A stretch of DNA of 64,000 nt, taken from NCBI GenBank assembly GCA_003258405.1, contig QKPN01000005.1, positions 1 to 64,000 of the forward strand, given 5' to 3'. Both the position numbers and the translations under genes were made by a program. The stretch's first letter is position 1. Each line of letters opens with the position of its first letter. Below are positions 15,973 to 24,597 of the stretch, piece by piece. Source of the DNA: Rhodobacteraceae bacterium DSL-40 (lineage in GTDB: Bacteria; Pseudomonadota; Alphaproteobacteria; Rhodobacterales; Rhodobacteraceae). Under the pieces are notes generated by a model that worked only from the letters and a program-made list of their open reading frames with translations, searched no databases and had not been told where the DNA came from.

Positions 15973-17442
15973 ATGCCGACACCGCTCTCTCTTGCCGCAC
16001 TGGACCAGCTCGATGCGGCCGTCGAAACGCCACGCTATGCCCGGGCAGAGCTCGCGCCGGGCATTCTGCATATAGGGGTCGGGAACTTTCACCGCGCTCA
16101 CCAGCAGCTCTACCTCGATCGCCTTTTCAACTTGGGCCTGGATCATGACTGGGGGCTCATCGGCGCGGGTGTGCGGCCGACAGACACGGCGATGCGCGAT
16201 CGCCTCGCCCGGCAGGATTGGCTCACCACGATCGTCGAGCTCGATCCGGAAGGGCTTTCCGCGCGGGTGATCGGCCCGATGGTAGATTTTCTCGAGGTCG
16301 ATGGCGCCAAGCTGGTGCAAGCACTCGCGGACCCGGCGATCCGCATTGTTTCGCTCACGATCACCGAGGGGGGATATTACATCGACGCCATGACCGGGGG
16401 CTTCGACGGAACGCATCCCGATATCATGGGCGATGTCGCGACGCCGGATGCGCCGAAGACAGTCTTCGGCCTGCTTATCGCCGGTCTGAAGGCGCGCCGC
16501 GCTGCGGGACATCCCCCCTTCACGGTGATGACATGCGACAACCTGCCCGAGAACGGCCATGTCGCGCGGCAGGCAGTGGAGGGTCTCGCGGCCCTGCTCG
16601 ATCCCGACTTCGCCGCATGGATCGGCGCGAATGTCGCGTTCCCGAACAGCATGGTGGATTGCATCACGCCTGCGACCTCGGATCGCGAGCGCGCGCTCGT
16701 GAAGGAGCGTTTCGGGATTGAGGATGCCGCACCGGTGGTGTGCGAGCCGTTCCATCAATGGGTGATGGAGGACAACTTTCCGCTTGGCCGGCCTGCGCTC
16801 GAGAAGGTCGGTGTCGAGTTCGTCGAGGATGTCGCGCCCTACGAGCTCATGAAGCTGCGCATCCTGAACGGGGGGCATGCGGCGATCGCCTATCCCTCCG
16901 CACTTCTCGGCCATCATTTCGTTCACGAGGCGATGGCGGATCCGGATATCCGTGCCTGGCTGGTCAAGCTTCAGAAAAGCGAGGCGATACCGACGCTGGG
17001 GCCGATCGAAGGGGTCGACTACGGGGCCTATCTTGACCTGATCGTTTCGCGGTTTGCCAATCCCGAAGTCGGAGATACGATCCCGCGTCTCTGCCTCGAT
17101 GGGTCGAACCGCCAGCCGAAATTCATCCTTCCGACGGTCCGGCAGGCTTTGAAGGAGGGCCGGCCCGTTGACGGGCTTGCGCTCGAGGTGGCGTTCTGGT
17201 GCCGCTATTGCGCTGCCGAGGATGAGGCAGGCCGGGCGATTTTCGTCGACGACGAGGCCGCGGCTGAGCTCAAGGAGCGTGCGCTTGACGCAAAGAGCAA
17301 CCCAACGGCGTTTCTCGAGTATTCCCGCGTCTTCGGCGATCTGGCGCGCGAAGCCGCTTTCCACGACTGCTTCGCCGCGCATCTGACCGATATCTGGTCG
17401 CGTGGCGCTCGCGCCGTCCTTGCAGATTATCTCAGGAACTGA
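15973..17442 (+). CDS. mtlK: Mannitol 2-dehydrogenase (polyol-specific long-chain dehydrogenase)
   Basis: A 489-residue PSLDR-family enzyme that oxidises D-mannitol to D-fructose with NAD. The dinucleotide-binding region is near IGVGNFHRAHQQLYLDRLF (residues about 34-52), and the catalytic K-x-x-x-x-N-x-x-H signature appears as KLRILNGGHAAIAYP at about residues 295-309. The ribosome site AAAGGGG precedes the ATG at 15973. In Rhodobacter sphaeroides mtlK closes the smo operon, followed by a fructokinase gene; no such gene follows here. D-arabinitol or sorbitol could also be a substrate in this family. Confidence 0.93.
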   Translation: MPTPLSLAALDQLDAAVETPRYARAELAPGILHIGVGNFHRAHQQLYLDRLFNLGLDHDWGLIGAGVRPTDTAMRDRLARQDWLTTIVELDPEGLSARVIGPMVDFLEVDGAKLVQALADPAIRIVSLTITEGGYYIDAMTGGFDGTHPDIMGDVATPDAPKTVFGLLIAGLKARRAAGHPPFTVMTCDNLPENGHVARQAVEGLAALLDPDFAAWIGANVAFPNSMVDCITPATSDRERALVKERFGIEDAAPVVCEPFHQWVMEDNFPLGRPALEKVGVEFVEDVAPYELMKLRILNGGHAAIAYPSALLGHHFVHEAMADPDIRAWLVKLQKSEAIPTLGPIEGVDYGAYLDLIVSRFANPEVGDTIPRLCLDGSNRQPKFILPTVRQALKEGRPVDGLALEVAFWCRYCAAEDEAGRAIFVDDEAAAELKERALDAKSNPTAFLEYSRVFGDLAREAAFHDCFAAHLTDIWSRGARAVLADYLRN

Positions 17443-17450
17443 GGCGATAA

Positions 17451-17480
17451 CCGGGACCGGGGTCTGCCTCGGTCCTCCGG
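17451..17480. terminator. Hairpin between mtlK and the SCO operon
   Basis: GGACCG at 17454-17459 pairs with CGGTCC at 17470-17475, with outer CCGG/CCGG support at 17451-17454 and 17477-17480. It lies just after the mtlK stop, in front of a convergent operon, where a two-way terminator is expected. There is no T-run, so the call is weak. Confidence 0.35.
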
Positions 17481-17598
17481 CTGGACAAGTCGCTTCGCCT
17501 TGAGGGCCCAGGACGCCACCGCAGCCCTTGCCGCGGCGGCGTCCCCCGGGATCAGCGGCACGCCGGCCAAGCCGGATGTGCCGGGGCGCCGGAGCCCC

Positions 17599-18213
17599 TC
17601 ATCCCCCGGCGCCACTCCCAAGATGCGACGACACGATTTCCGCGATCCGCTCGGGCGTCAGGATCGGCGGAATGAGGGTGAGAAAGCGGCCTTCCGCATC
17701 GAGAAGATATATGAAGCTGCCGTGGGCAAAGACGTCATTGCCCGACTGGTCTGCGAAGAGCCGTTTGCGCTCGATCCCGAAGGCCGAGTAGGCCCTCTCG
17801 AGGGCCGCCGGCTGACCCGTTAGACCGATGAAGTCGGGATGGACTTCGGCGAGGCGCTTTCTCATCACATCTTCCGTATCGGTTTCCGGATCTATGGTGA
17901 TCATCACGGGCGTGACCCGGACCCCCGTTGCCGCCAGCTTGTCGACCGCGTCCGCCATCACCGGCAGGGCGACAGAACAGATCTGTTCGCACGCCGCGTA
18001 GCCGAAGAAGAGCAGCTGCGCTCGACCCTCGGGGTCGGCCTCGCTGCGCGGCATGCCATGCTGATCGATCAGCAGGAAGGGCCCGCCAAGTGCAAAAGGA
18101 AGCGGCGCTTGCGGCGAAAGATCTGCCGCTGGCGCGGGGTGGATATGCCCTTCATGAGCCGACCCCACGCTGGCGCCTAAGGCCGCGAGGAGGAGCGCGA
18201 GGAGACCGCGCAT
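17599..18213 (-). CDS. SCO1/SenC/PrrC-type copper or redox protein
   Basis: A 204-residue protein with a signal or anchor MRGLLALLLAALGASVGSA and a His-rich patch HEGHIHP just after it. The thioredoxin-like core has the copper-binding CxxxC as CEQIC (residues about 80-84), and the later conserved histidine in FAHGSFIYLLD. These residues hold copper in SCO proteins, which deliver copper to CuA of cytochrome oxidase or act as thiol/redox sensors. It is the last of three secreted genes; its ATG is 1 bp after the previous stop. A link to oxidase assembly is inferred, since no oxidase gene is nearby. Confidence 0.88.
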   Translation of the reverse strand: MRGLLALLLAALGASVGSAHEGHIHPAPAADLSPQAPLPFALGGPFLLIDQHGMPRSEADPEGRAQLLFFGYAACEQICSVALPVMADAVDKLAATGVRVTPVMITIDPETDTEDVMRKRLAEVHPDFIGLTGQPAALERAYSAFGIERKRLFADQSGNDVFAHGSFIYLLDAEGRFLTLIPPILTPERIAEIVSSHLGSGAGG

Positions 18214-18214
18214 G

Positions 18215-18778
18215 TCAAAACCACTCGGCGATGAAGGCGGCATCCGTCTCCGGCCCGAGACCCAGATAGCCATCCTTTTCGATCGCGGCCTTCACCCGCG
18301 GATCACTTCGAAACCAGGGGCCCGCGCCCGCGGCCTCGGGGTGCTCCTCGGCCCAGACTTCTGTCCATCGGGTGGCAGGGGTCCAGTCCGTCTCGTCCAT
18401 CCTGCGGATGCGTTGGACCATGTAGACGTTCCGCGCGCCATTCTCCGCGTTCGTGATCAGAAGCCCGTCGACCTCGACGGTCTCGTTGCAATAGGGCTGG
18501 AGATCAACCGACGCCCCGGCAAAGACCGGCTGGCCGTTCTTCATCGGATAGACGAGCACACCATCCGCGCTGCGCTCGAGCCCGAGTTGCCGTGCCCCGC
18601 CACCACAGTCCGCAGGGCAGTCGCCGGTCACTGCACAGAGCATGTCGGTGACACGGGCTTCGAAACGGGCAGGGGCCTCGCCCTGCAGATTCCACGCCTT
18701 TGCCTCCGAGCCTTCCGAGAAATCCTGCGCCAGCGCAGGGGCGGCCAGCAGGGAGAGCAATGCTGCAAGTGCCTTCAT
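18215..18778 (-). CDS. Secreted Cys-containing protein of unknown function
   Basis: A 187-residue protein with signal peptide MKALAALLSLLAAPALA. Three cysteines are grouped in MLCAVTGDCPADCGGG (mature N-terminal third) and a fourth is in LQPYCNETVEVDG. The rest holds a beta-rich segment (GVLVYPMKNGQPVFAG) and an acidic C-terminus rich in Trp. No family is recognised. The start at 18778 is the only one that gives a signal peptide. Position between another secreted Cys/His protein and SCO suggests the three act together in the periplasm, possibly on copper or a haem protein. Confidence 0.7.
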   Translation of the reverse strand: MKALAALLSLLAAPALAQDFSEGSEAKAWNLQGEAPARFEARVTDMLCAVTGDCPADCGGGARQLGLERSADGVLVYPMKNGQPVFAGASVDLQPYCNETVEVDGLLITNAENGARNVYMVQRIRRMDETDWTPATRWTEVWAEEHPEAAGAGPWFRSDPRVKAAIEKDGYLGLGPETDAAFIAEWF

Positions 18779-18791
18779 CGGAGTTCCTCCC

Positions 18792-19247
18792 TCACTCGTT
18801 CGGATCGGGGATCGCAAAACCCGGCACGGGTCCGAAATCCTCGTGGTTGAGATGCGTGATGCCTTCATCGGAAACGACTTCGGCGACGACGAGGTAGTTG
18901 ATGCCGTCGCGGCGGTAGAGCATCCCGTCCGCCTTCACCTCGTGGCTTGCAAGTGCGAGCTGGGTGTCGCCGCCGTTCGAATGTTCGTCGCCCGCGATTT
19001 TCAGCACCATGTAGACTTGGCCGTCTTCACCGAGGAGGCCCACCGGAATGCCGCCTGCGGAGCACCAGAGGGCACATGTGTGATGCGCCGACCCGGTCAC
19101 CGCATCGGGCCCCCCCATCACGCCCGAGAAATAGCACCAGGTATCGATCACCTCTCCGGTGACCTGGATGCGTTCGCCATCTGCCGCCAGCGCAGGCGCG
19201 ACGGCTGTGAGCGCGAGGCCCGTTGCGAGCAGTGTCGGGTATCGCAT
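18792..19247 (-). CDS. Secreted Cys/His-cluster protein of unknown function
   Basis: A 151-residue protein with signal peptide MRYPTLLATGLALTAVAPAL. The mature part starts with a strand VTGEVIDTWCYFSG and contains Cys and His residues in TGSAHHTCALWCSAGGIP, giving three Cys and an HH pair within 30 residues, a possible metal site. The remainder is beta-rich and ends DFGPVPGFAIPDPNE. I do not recognise a named family. It is the first gene of the operon with the two genes downstream (gaps 13 and 1 bp), ending in the SCO protein. Confidence 0.7.
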   Translation of the reverse strand: MRYPTLLATGLALTAVAPALAADGERIQVTGEVIDTWCYFSGVMGGPDAVTGSAHHTCALWCSAGGIPVGLLGEDGQVYMVLKIAGDEHSNGGDTQLALASHEVKADGMLYRRDGINYLVVAEVVSDEGITHLNHEDFGPVPGFAIPDPNE

Positions 19248-19390
19248 ATCCGGTCTCCTCCCGTGTTGTGCTGATCGCTGCAGCCACACTGCCGCGCCCT
19301 TGCGAAATGCATTTCGGGCTTCATTTTGGAAATGTTTCGAGTAAGAACGCCGCCTCACGATTTTTTCGTCAGCTGCAGAGGGTGCGAGAG

Positions 19391-20311
19391 ATGGCGCGAC
19401 GCAAGAAGGGCCGGCCGGTTCACGGCTGGCTTATCCTCGACAAGCCCGCAGGGCTCACCTCCGCCACTGCGGTGGCCGCTGCGCGCCGCGCGCTTGATGC
19501 GCGCAAGGCAGGGCATGCCGGCACGCTCGATCCGGCGGCAACCGGTCTGCTCGCGATTGCCTTCGGCGAGGCAACAAAGACCGTGCCGCATGTAACCGAT
19601 GCGCGGAAGGCCTACCGTTTCACAGTCCGCTGGGGGGCGGCGACACAGACCGACGATGCCGAGGGCGAGGTGATCGCGACCTCCGACGTTCGTCCGACAG
19701 AGGCTGCGATCCTCGCCGCGCTTCCGTCCTTCCGGGGAGATATCCTGCAGGTGCCGCCGCAGGTATCGGCCGTGAAGATAGACGGCGAGCGCGCCTATGC
19801 GCTGGCGCGTGCTGGGGAAACTGTCGAGATCGCCCCGCGGCCGCTCCATGTCGAACGCCTCGATCTCATCGCCTTCCCCGATCCCGACACGGCAGAATTC
19901 GAGCTTGTCTGCGGCAAGGGCGGTTACGTGCGCTCGATTGCCCGGGACCTCGGCTCGGTGCTCGGCAGCTACGGCCATGTTGTGGCGCTGCGCCGGCTCT
20001 GGTCCGGACCCTTCGCGCTTGAGGATGCCGTGAGCTGGCGAGAGATCGAGATCGCGAACGCGGAGAGGGGGGGCGCCGCGCTCGAGGATCGGCTGCTTCC
20101 GGTCGAGGCAGCGCTCGCAGGCCTACCCGCTGTGGACTGCCCGGACGTTGTGGCGGTCGGGCTCGGGAACGGTAATCCCCAGCCGCTTCCCCGGCCTGAG
20201 GGGGTCGAAGAGGGCGACGCGCTCTGGGTGCGCCGCGAGGGGCGGCCTCTCGCGGTTGGCCGGTGGCAGGCGGGGATCTTTTGCCCCGATCGGGTTTTCG
20301 TCTTCGAGTGA
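19391..20311 (+). CDS. truB: tRNA pseudouridine(55) synthase
   Basis: A 306-residue enzyme that makes pseudouridine at position 55 of the tRNA T arm. The start MARRKKGRPVHGWLILDKPA is preceded by GGTGCGAGAG. Motifs are KAGHAGTLDPAATGLLAIAF with the catalytic aspartate, QVPPQVSAVKIDGERAY, and VCGKGGYVRSIARDLG, plus a C-terminal RNA-binding extension. It precedes rpsO and pnp, the usual neighbourhood, but is separated by a gene on the other strand. Confidence 0.97.
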   Translation: MARRKKGRPVHGWLILDKPAGLTSATAVAAARRALDARKAGHAGTLDPAATGLLAIAFGEATKTVPHVTDARKAYRFTVRWGAATQTDDAEGEVIATSDVRPTEAAILAALPSFRGDILQVPPQVSAVKIDGERAYALARAGETVEIAPRPLHVERLDLIAFPDPDTAEFELVCGKGGYVRSIARDLGSVLGSYGHVVALRRLWSGPFALEDAVSWREIEIANAERGGAALEDRLLPVEAALAGLPAVDCPDVVAVGLGNGNPQPLPRPEGVEEGDALWVRREGRPLAVGRWQAGIFCPDRVFVFE

Positions 20312-20333
20312 GGCCGCTGGTCGCAGGCCTGGA

Positions 20334-20783
20334 TCAAAGCGGCATGGCGTAGACGGATGCCGGGCTGCGCGGCGCGCGCTGACCCGCAGGCCGACAGATC
20401 GTCGCGGTCATGATCTTCTCGTAATGCCCGATCCCGAGCCGGCGCAGATATCCGGCATCTGCACGGGGATCGCGCAGCTCAAAATGAACGCTGAGCTCGT
20501 CGCCTTGAGCAAGAACCTCGTGATAGGCGGCGAAATCCCGCAGCGGGAACCAGCCGACGAGCGAGGTGCTGCCGTCAGCGCAGCGGGTCATGTAACCGAC
20601 GGTGCCGGCGCCGCGTGCCTGTCCGAGATCCGTGCCGGAATCGAAGATGAGGATTGCGTGATCATGTGCACCGGTGGCCGCGTCATGCCCGCTCAGCTCG
20701 AGCGTATGGCTGACGGTTTCGACGCCATCCTTGAGCCAGTGGCGGGTGTCGAGGCGATGGTGGGTGAATCTGAACTTTGGCAT
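20334..20783 (-). CDS. Conserved-looking hypothetical protein
   Basis: A 149-residue protein with the start MPKFRFTHHRLDTRHWLKDG; upstream in-frame ATGs give an unnatural Arg/Pro-rich leader. It appears to be a single beta-rich domain, with SHTLELSGHDAATGAHDHAI, a Cys-containing GYMTRCADGSTSLVGW, and a helical end. There is no signal peptide. It converges on truB with a 22-bp gap. No function is recognised. Confidence 0.65.
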   Translation of the reverse strand: MPKFRFTHHRLDTRHWLKDGVETVSHTLELSGHDAATGAHDHAILIFDSGTDLGQARGAGTVGYMTRCADGSTSLVGWFPLRDFAAYHEVLAQGDELSVHFELRDPRADAGYLRRLGIGHYEKIMTATICRPAGQRAPRSPASVYAMPL

Positions 20784-21079
20784 GGTCTTGCTCCCGGTTG
20801 GATCGCCCCGCCTGCTTGCAAGAATCATGTGGCGGGTGCCTTTCCGAGTAGGCGCCGGCGCCCGTTCGCGGCCCGTGACCACGGCGTGACAGCTCGGCGC
20901 GCCACATCCCGCCATGGCTCACGCGGCCCCTTCCCATTCCTCCGGAATGGCGGTATAGCAGCCCCCCTGCGGGCGCGTGCGCGCCACGCAGCCCTTTTCG
21001 TATTTGACCCGGCTGGACGACATCCCGGCTGCGGCCGATGCGGGCGGGGTACGCAACATCGAACGAGAAGGATATCCCG

Positions 21080-21349
21080 ATGTCGATTGCACCCGATGTG
21101 AAGGCGAGCCTGATTCAGGAATATGCGACCAAGGAAGGCGACACCGGTTCGCCCGAGGTTCAGGTCGCGATCCTCACCAGCCGCATCAACACGCTGACCG
21201 AGCATTTCAAGACCCACAAGAAGGACAACCACTCCCGCCGTGGCCTTCTGAAGCTCGTTTCGCAGCGCCGCAAGCTTCTGGACTATGTGAAGTCCAAGGA
21301 CATGGCGCGCTATCAGACCCTGATCGGCCGCCTCGGCATCCGCCGCTAA
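21080..21349 (+). CDS. rpsO: 30S ribosomal protein S15
   Basis: An 89-residue protein matching S15 along its full length: helical start [20 protein letters not shown], then [20 protein letters not shown], and the rRNA-binding [20 protein letters not shown]. It binds 16S rRNA helices 20-22 and starts platform assembly. The ATG at 21080 has GAGAAGGA upstream; the frame extends further left, but without ribosome-protein sequence. pnp follows 208 bp downstream, separated by a strong hairpin. Confidence 0.98.
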   Translation: MSIAPDVKASLIQEYATKEGDTGSPEVQVAILTSRINTLTEHFKTHKKDNHSRRGLLKLVSQRRKLLDYVKSKDMARYQTLIGRLGIRR

Positions 21350-21359
21350 GGCTCTTCGG

Positions 21360-21384
21360 CGAGCGCGCCCCGGTGGCGCGCTCG
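21360..21384 (+). terminator. rpsO-pnp intergenic hairpin (terminator or processing site)
   Basis: CGAGCGCGCC at 21360-21369 pairs perfectly with GGCGCGCTCG at 21375-21384 around a 5-nt loop, followed by CGCATTTT. It lies 11 bp after the rpsO stop. In E. coli the same interval carries an rpsO terminator and an RNase III site used to autoregulate pnp, so either role is possible. Confidence 0.7.
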
Positions 21385-21557
21385 CGCATTTTCGGGCGCC
21401 GGGCGGTGCGCCGGGGATCTCCCTCAAACCGCCATGTCCGCCGGCCCCCTCCTGATCCCGAGGGCGCGGCCGGATCCGTGAAATCGGGGTCATCGGGCAT
21501 TCGCCCGGAGGACGCGGCGCAGGGCCAGGGGGCGGCGCCGCATGGCAAGGAAAAGAC

Positions 21558-23681
21558 ATGTTCAACATCGTGAGGAAATCGATCGAGTGGGGCCATGACA
21601 CGCTCACGCTCGAAACGGGCAAGATCGCCCGGCAGGCGCACGGCGCCGTCGTCGCGACCTATGGCGAGACCAGTGTCCTCGCCACCGTCGTCTACGAGAA
21701 AAAGGCGAAGCCCGGCCAGGACTTCTTCCCGCTGACCGTCCACTACCAGGAAAAATACTACGCCGCGGGCAAGATCCCGGGCGGCTTCTTCAAGCGCGAG
21801 GCCCGGCCGACCGAGAAGGAAACGCTCACCTCCCGTCTCATCGACCGTCCGATCCGCCCGCTCTTCGTCGAGGGTTTCAAGAACGAGGTGCAGGTGATCT
21901 GTACCGTTCTCTCCTACGACATGGAGAATGATCCGGACATCGTGGCGTTGGTTGCGGCCTCCGCGGCGCTGACGCTGTCGGGCGCGCCCTTCCTCGGCCC
22001 GATCGGTGCGGCGCGCGTGGGCTTCGTCGATGGCGCCTATGTGCTGAACCCGGCCGTCGATGACATGGAGAAGCTGCGCGACAACCCCGAGCAGCGACTC
22101 GATCTCATCGTCGCAGGCACCCGCGACGCTGTGATGATGGTGGAATCGGAAGCCTACGAACTCTCCGAGGCCGAAATGCTCGGCGCGGTGAAGTTCGGCC
22201 ACGACCAGATGCAGCCGGTGATCGACATGATCATCGATATGGCCGAGGAAGCCGCCAAGGAACCCTTTGCCTTCGAGGCGCCGGACTATGCCGCGCTTTA
22301 CGAAAAGGTGAAGGGCGCGGGCGAAGCCGCGATGCGCGAAGCCTTCGCGAACCGCGACAAGCAGCAGCGTCAGGCTGCGATCTCCGCCGCCAAGGAAACG
22401 ATCATTGCCGCGCTCTCCGAAGACGAGCAGGCGGATCCGAACCTCGACACCTGCATCAAGAAACTCGAGTCGGGCGTCGTGCGCGGCGACATTCTCGAGA
22501 ATGGCAGCCGCATCGACGGGCGCGATCTCTACACCGTGCGCCCGATCGTCTCGGAAGTGGGCCTTCTGCCCCGCACGCATGGGTCGGCGCTCTTTACCCG
22601 TGGTGAAACCCAAGGCCTCGTCATCACCACGCTCGGCACCGGCGATGACGAGCAGATGATCGACGCGCTGCACGGCACCACGCGCTCGAACTTCCTGCTG
22701 CACTACAACTTCCCGCCCTATTCCGTGGGCGAGACCGGCCGGATGGGCTCGCCGGGACGCCGCGAGATCGGCCACGGCAAGCTTGCCTGGCGTGCACTGC
22801 AGGCGGTTCTGCCGGCTGCGACCGACTTCCCCTACACGATCCGTCTCGTTTCCGAGATCACCGAGTCGAACGGTTCCTCCTCGATGGCGACCGTCTGCGG
22901 CTCCTCGCTCTCGATGATGGATGCCGGCGTTCCGCTGAAGGCCCCTGTCGCGGGGGTGGCGATGGGCCTCATCCTCGACGGTGAGCGCTTCGCGGTGCTC
23001 ACCGATATCCTCGGCGACGAGGATCACCTTGGCGACATGGACTTCAAGGTGGCAGGCACCGAGAAGGGCATCACTTCGCTCCAGATGGATATCAAGGTCG
23101 CAGGCATCACGCCGGAGATCATGGCCCAGGCGCTGGAGCAGGCGAAGTCCGGCCGCATGCACATCCTCGGCGAGATGTCGAAGGCGCTGACCTCCGGCCG
23201 CACCGAGTTCTCCGCCCATGCGCCGCGCATCGAGACGATGCAGATCGCGGTCGACAAGATCCGCGAAGTGATCGGCTCGGGCGGCAAGGTGATCCGCTCG
23301 ATCGTCGAGGAATCGGGAGCCAAGGTCGACATCAACGACGACGGTGTCATCAAGATTGCCTCCGCCAATGCCGAAGCGATTGCCAAGGCGCGCGAACTCA
23401 TCGGCGCGATCGTCGATGAGCCGGAAGTGGGCAAGGTCTACACCGGCAAGGTCGTGAAGATCATGGACTTCGGTGCCTTCGTGAACTTCTTCGGAAAGCG
23501 TGATGGCCTCGTCCACGTGAGCCAGATGGCGTCGGGCCGCATCGGCCATCCGAAGGAAGTGGTCCAGGAAGGGCAGTCGGTGAAGGTCAAGCTCATGGGC
23601 TTCGACGACCGCGGCAAGGTTCGCCTCTCGATGAAGGCTGTCGACCAGGAGACCGGTCAGGAAGTCACCGAGGAGGCCTGA
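21558..23681 (+). CDS. pnp: Polynucleotide phosphorylase
   Basis: A 707-residue 3'-5' phosphorolytic exoribonuclease, full length for the family. Two RNase PH-like halves (about 1-230 and 300-540) flank a helical linker; [20 protein letters not shown] and [18 protein letters not shown] are core signatures. The KH domain is at about 553-610 ([20 protein letters not shown]) and the S1 domain at about 620-690 ([20 protein letters not shown]). It degrades mRNA and forms part of the degradosome. It follows rpsO, and a downstream hairpin at 23692 suggests the unit ends here. Confidence 0.98.
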   Translation: MFNIVRKSIEWGHDTLTLETGKIARQAHGAVVATYGETSVLATVVYEKKAKPGQDFFPLTVHYQEKYYAAGKIPGGFFKREARPTEKETLTSRLIDRPIRPLFVEGFKNEVQVICTVLSYDMENDPDIVALVAASAALTLSGAPFLGPIGAARVGFVDGAYVLNPAVDDMEKLRDNPEQRLDLIVAGTRDAVMMVESEAYELSEAEMLGAVKFGHDQMQPVIDMIIDMAEEAAKEPFAFEAPDYAALYEKVKGAGEAAMREAFANRDKQQRQAAISAAKETIIAALSEDEQADPNLDTCIKKLESGVVRGDILENGSRIDGRDLYTVRPIVSEVGLLPRTHGSALFTRGETQGLVITTLGTGDDEQMIDALHGTTRSNFLLHYNFPPYSVGETGRMGSPGRREIGHGKLAWRALQAVLPAATDFPYTIRLVSEITESNGSSSMATVCGSSLSMMDAGVPLKAPVAGVAMGLILDGERFAVLTDILGDEDHLGDMDFKVAGTEKGITSLQMDIKVAGITPEIMAQALEQAKSGRMHILGEMSKALTSGRTEFSAHAPRIETMQIAVDKIREVIGSGGKVIRSIVEESGAKVDINDDGVIKIASANAEAIAKARELIGAIVDEPEVGKVYTGKVVKIMDFGAFVNFFGKRDGLVHVSQMASGRIGHPKEVVQEGQSVKVKLMGFDDRGKVRLSMKAVDQETGQEVTEEA

Positions 23682-23691
23682 GGCCTGCCTT

Positions 23692-23717
23692 TGCCGGCCC
23701 GCCGCAGGCGGCCGGCA
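23692..23717 (+). terminator. Hairpin after pnp
   Basis: TGCCGGCC at 23692-23699 pairs with GGCCGGCA at 23710-23717 around a 10-nt loop, 11 bp after the pnp stop. There is only a short pyrimidine tail, so it may be a weak or Rho-assisted terminator. Confidence 0.5.
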
Positions 23718-23795
23718 GCCTTCCGGCATGATGACGATACGTCCGGCGCGCCGCTGCAAGGGCACGCCGGACGCCATTTCCCGGAGACGCTACGC

Positions 23796-24566
23796 ATGGG
23801 CAAACGGTCATTTCCTTACACCGTGATTACGTGCGCCGACGCGAACTTCTTCCATTTCCTCCCTGCGCTGGAACGCAATATCGAGCGCAAGCTCGGCATT
23901 CTGCCTGTGATCTACGACCTCGGCATGACAGCGGAGCAGCGCGCCTCTCTCGCGAGCAAGGTTCGCAGCGTCCCGGTACCTGAGGCCTTTGGCGGCGCGC
24001 ATCCCGAGCACGGTTTCGTCATGGCGACCCACAAGCCCGCCTGCATCACCGATGCGCTCGATTGTAACCCGGTCGGCTGCCTCTATGCCGATGCCGATAC
24101 ATTCCTGACGGCTCCGGTGAGCGCCGCGGAACTCGGCGATGCCGATGTTGCCGTCACGCCGCGCCACCCGCGCGAGCGGACCCCCCATCATCTCGTGAAC
24201 GGTGATCTCAACAGCGGCGTGCTCTTCTTCAGTGGACGCCCGCCGGCGCGCGCGCTGCTCGCAGCATGGGCGGAGGCCTGCGCCGAGGGGCAGCGCACCG
24301 ACCAGCAGGCGCTGTCGGACCTCTTGGCGCCCTTCGATCTGCTTGCAGGTCCGGAGGAACTCGCGCGCGATGGGCTCAGACTTCGCAAGCTCGACGCCCG
24401 GATCTACAACGATGTCGGCCTGCGTACGGGCAAGATCCTGCATTTCAAGAACGCGGGCCGCACGCCGAAGGTCACCCGCAAGCTCGAGCGCATCCGCGAC
24501 CTCGAGGCGCGCCACCCGTTGCTGCTAACCGCGTTGTTCCGGCTCCGGCGTTTCGGGATAAGGTAG
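23796..24566 (+). CDS. Nucleotide-diphospho-sugar transferase-like protein
   Basis: A 256-residue protein that opens with a GT-A-type strand (YTVITCADANFFHFLPAL) and carries a DxD-like motif in GCLYADADTFLTAPVS, with a LNSGVLFFSGRPPARAL block typical of glycosyltransferases that do not use a classical GT2 start. The C-terminus is basic (RKLERIRDL). The ATG at 23796 gives a natural N-terminus (MGKRSFPYTVITC); upstream in-frame sequence is not. It heads a run of glycosyltransferase genes and probably decorates a cell-surface polysaccharide. Sugar and acceptor are unknown. Confidence 0.65.
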   Translation: MGKRSFPYTVITCADANFFHFLPALERNIERKLGILPVIYDLGMTAEQRASLASKVRSVPVPEAFGGAHPEHGFVMATHKPACITDALDCNPVGCLYADADTFLTAPVSAAELGDADVAVTPRHPRERTPHHLVNGDLNSGVLFFSGRPPARALLAAWAEACAEGQRTDQQALSDLLAPFDLLAGPEELARDGLRLRKLDARIYNDVGLRTGKILHFKNAGRTPKVTRKLERIRDLEARHPLLLTALFRLRRFGIR

Positions 24567-24597
24567 CCACCGGGCGCACACAGACGGAGGGAAGAGG

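Noticed and set aside
21207-23777. 856-codon frame opposite pnp
   Set aside because: It is the reverse shadow of pnp, with Arg/His/Asp-rich composition and no motif.
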